Assembly: GCA_039807445.1 (NCBI GenBank)
Contig: JBDHRG010000211.1
Coordinates: forward strand, 1 to 6,254
DNA from: JBDHRG01 sp039807445
GTDB taxonomy: Bacteria; Pseudomonadota; Gammaproteobacteria; Competibacterales; Competibacteraceae
Direction of reading: 5' to 3'
DNA length: 6,254 nt
Shown here: piece by piece, positions 6,243 through 6,254 of the stretch
Layout of the letters: each line of letters opens with the position of its first letter
Numbering within the stretch: position 1 is the first letter of the stretch
Notes under the pieces: generated by a model
Told to the model about the DNA's origin: nothing
Database searches by the model: none
The model's input: only the letters and a program-made list of their open reading frames with translations
Translations under genes and position numbers: made by a program

Positions 6243-6254
6243 TTGAGGAACGGC

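Larger units (their letters stand above)
6129..6254 (-). other. cobS upstream leader region
   Basis: This is 126 nt of noncoding sequence up to the window edge. Besides the ribosome-binding site and the REP-like hairpin, it holds a 6-bp inverted repeat (CTGCCC at 6164-6169 with GGGCAG at 6176-6181, 6-nt loop). No convincing -35/-10 pair and no cobalamin-riboswitch B12 box (GCCACTG-like) is seen, although a riboswitch would be larger than the visible piece. Confidence 0.4.

Noticed and set aside
6129..6254. Cobalamin riboswitch ahead of cobS
   Set aside because: No B12 box or recognisable core is visible on the minus strand in the 126 nt available, and the REP-like hairpin occupies much of it.

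Overview
The window reads as chromosomal DNA of a GC-rich proteobacterium. Strong G/C bias at third codon positions, a Sor-type periplasmic sulfite dehydrogenase and aerobic-type CobS/CobT proteins together suggest a betaproteobacterium such as a Rhodocyclales relative. That placement is inference from protein style and not a phylogeny. Five protein-coding genes fill nearly all of the window, and I see no tRNA, rRNA, CRISPR array, phage gene or transposase.

Layout: (1) 51-1562, plus strand: a MocR/PdxR-type regulator, with a GntR-like winged helix fused to a PLP-dependent aminotransferase-like domain. (2) 1563-1780: a convergent intergenic region with three inverted repeats. One of them is a clear intrinsic terminator for minus-strand transcripts. 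(3) 1781-3332, minus strand: sorB (periplasmic c-type cytochrome) and sorA (Tat-exported molybdenum sulfite dehydrogenase), 13 nt apart and each with a good ribosome-binding site. (4) 3333-3423: a 91-nt gap. (5) 3424-6128, minus strand: cobT (VWA/MIDAS subunit) and cobS (MoxR-class AAA+ ATPase), tightly coupled. (6) 6129-6254: the cobS leader, with a REP-like C/G-rich hairpin.

Transcription of the minus-strand genes runs cobS > cobT > sorA > sorB and probably ends at the terminator near 1583-1611. SorA would oxidise sulfite to sulfate in the periplasm and pass electrons to SorB and then the respiratory chain. CobS and CobT would form the ATPase/adaptor part of an aerobic cobaltochelatase, whose large subunit CobN is not in the window. 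The regulator converges on this block and need not control it, although MocR proteins such as TauR do govern sulfonate use, which yields sulfite.

I found no convincing new system. The points most worth checking are the cobST-sorAB adjacency, the nearly missing acidic linker of CobT, and the hairpin cluster between the convergent genes.
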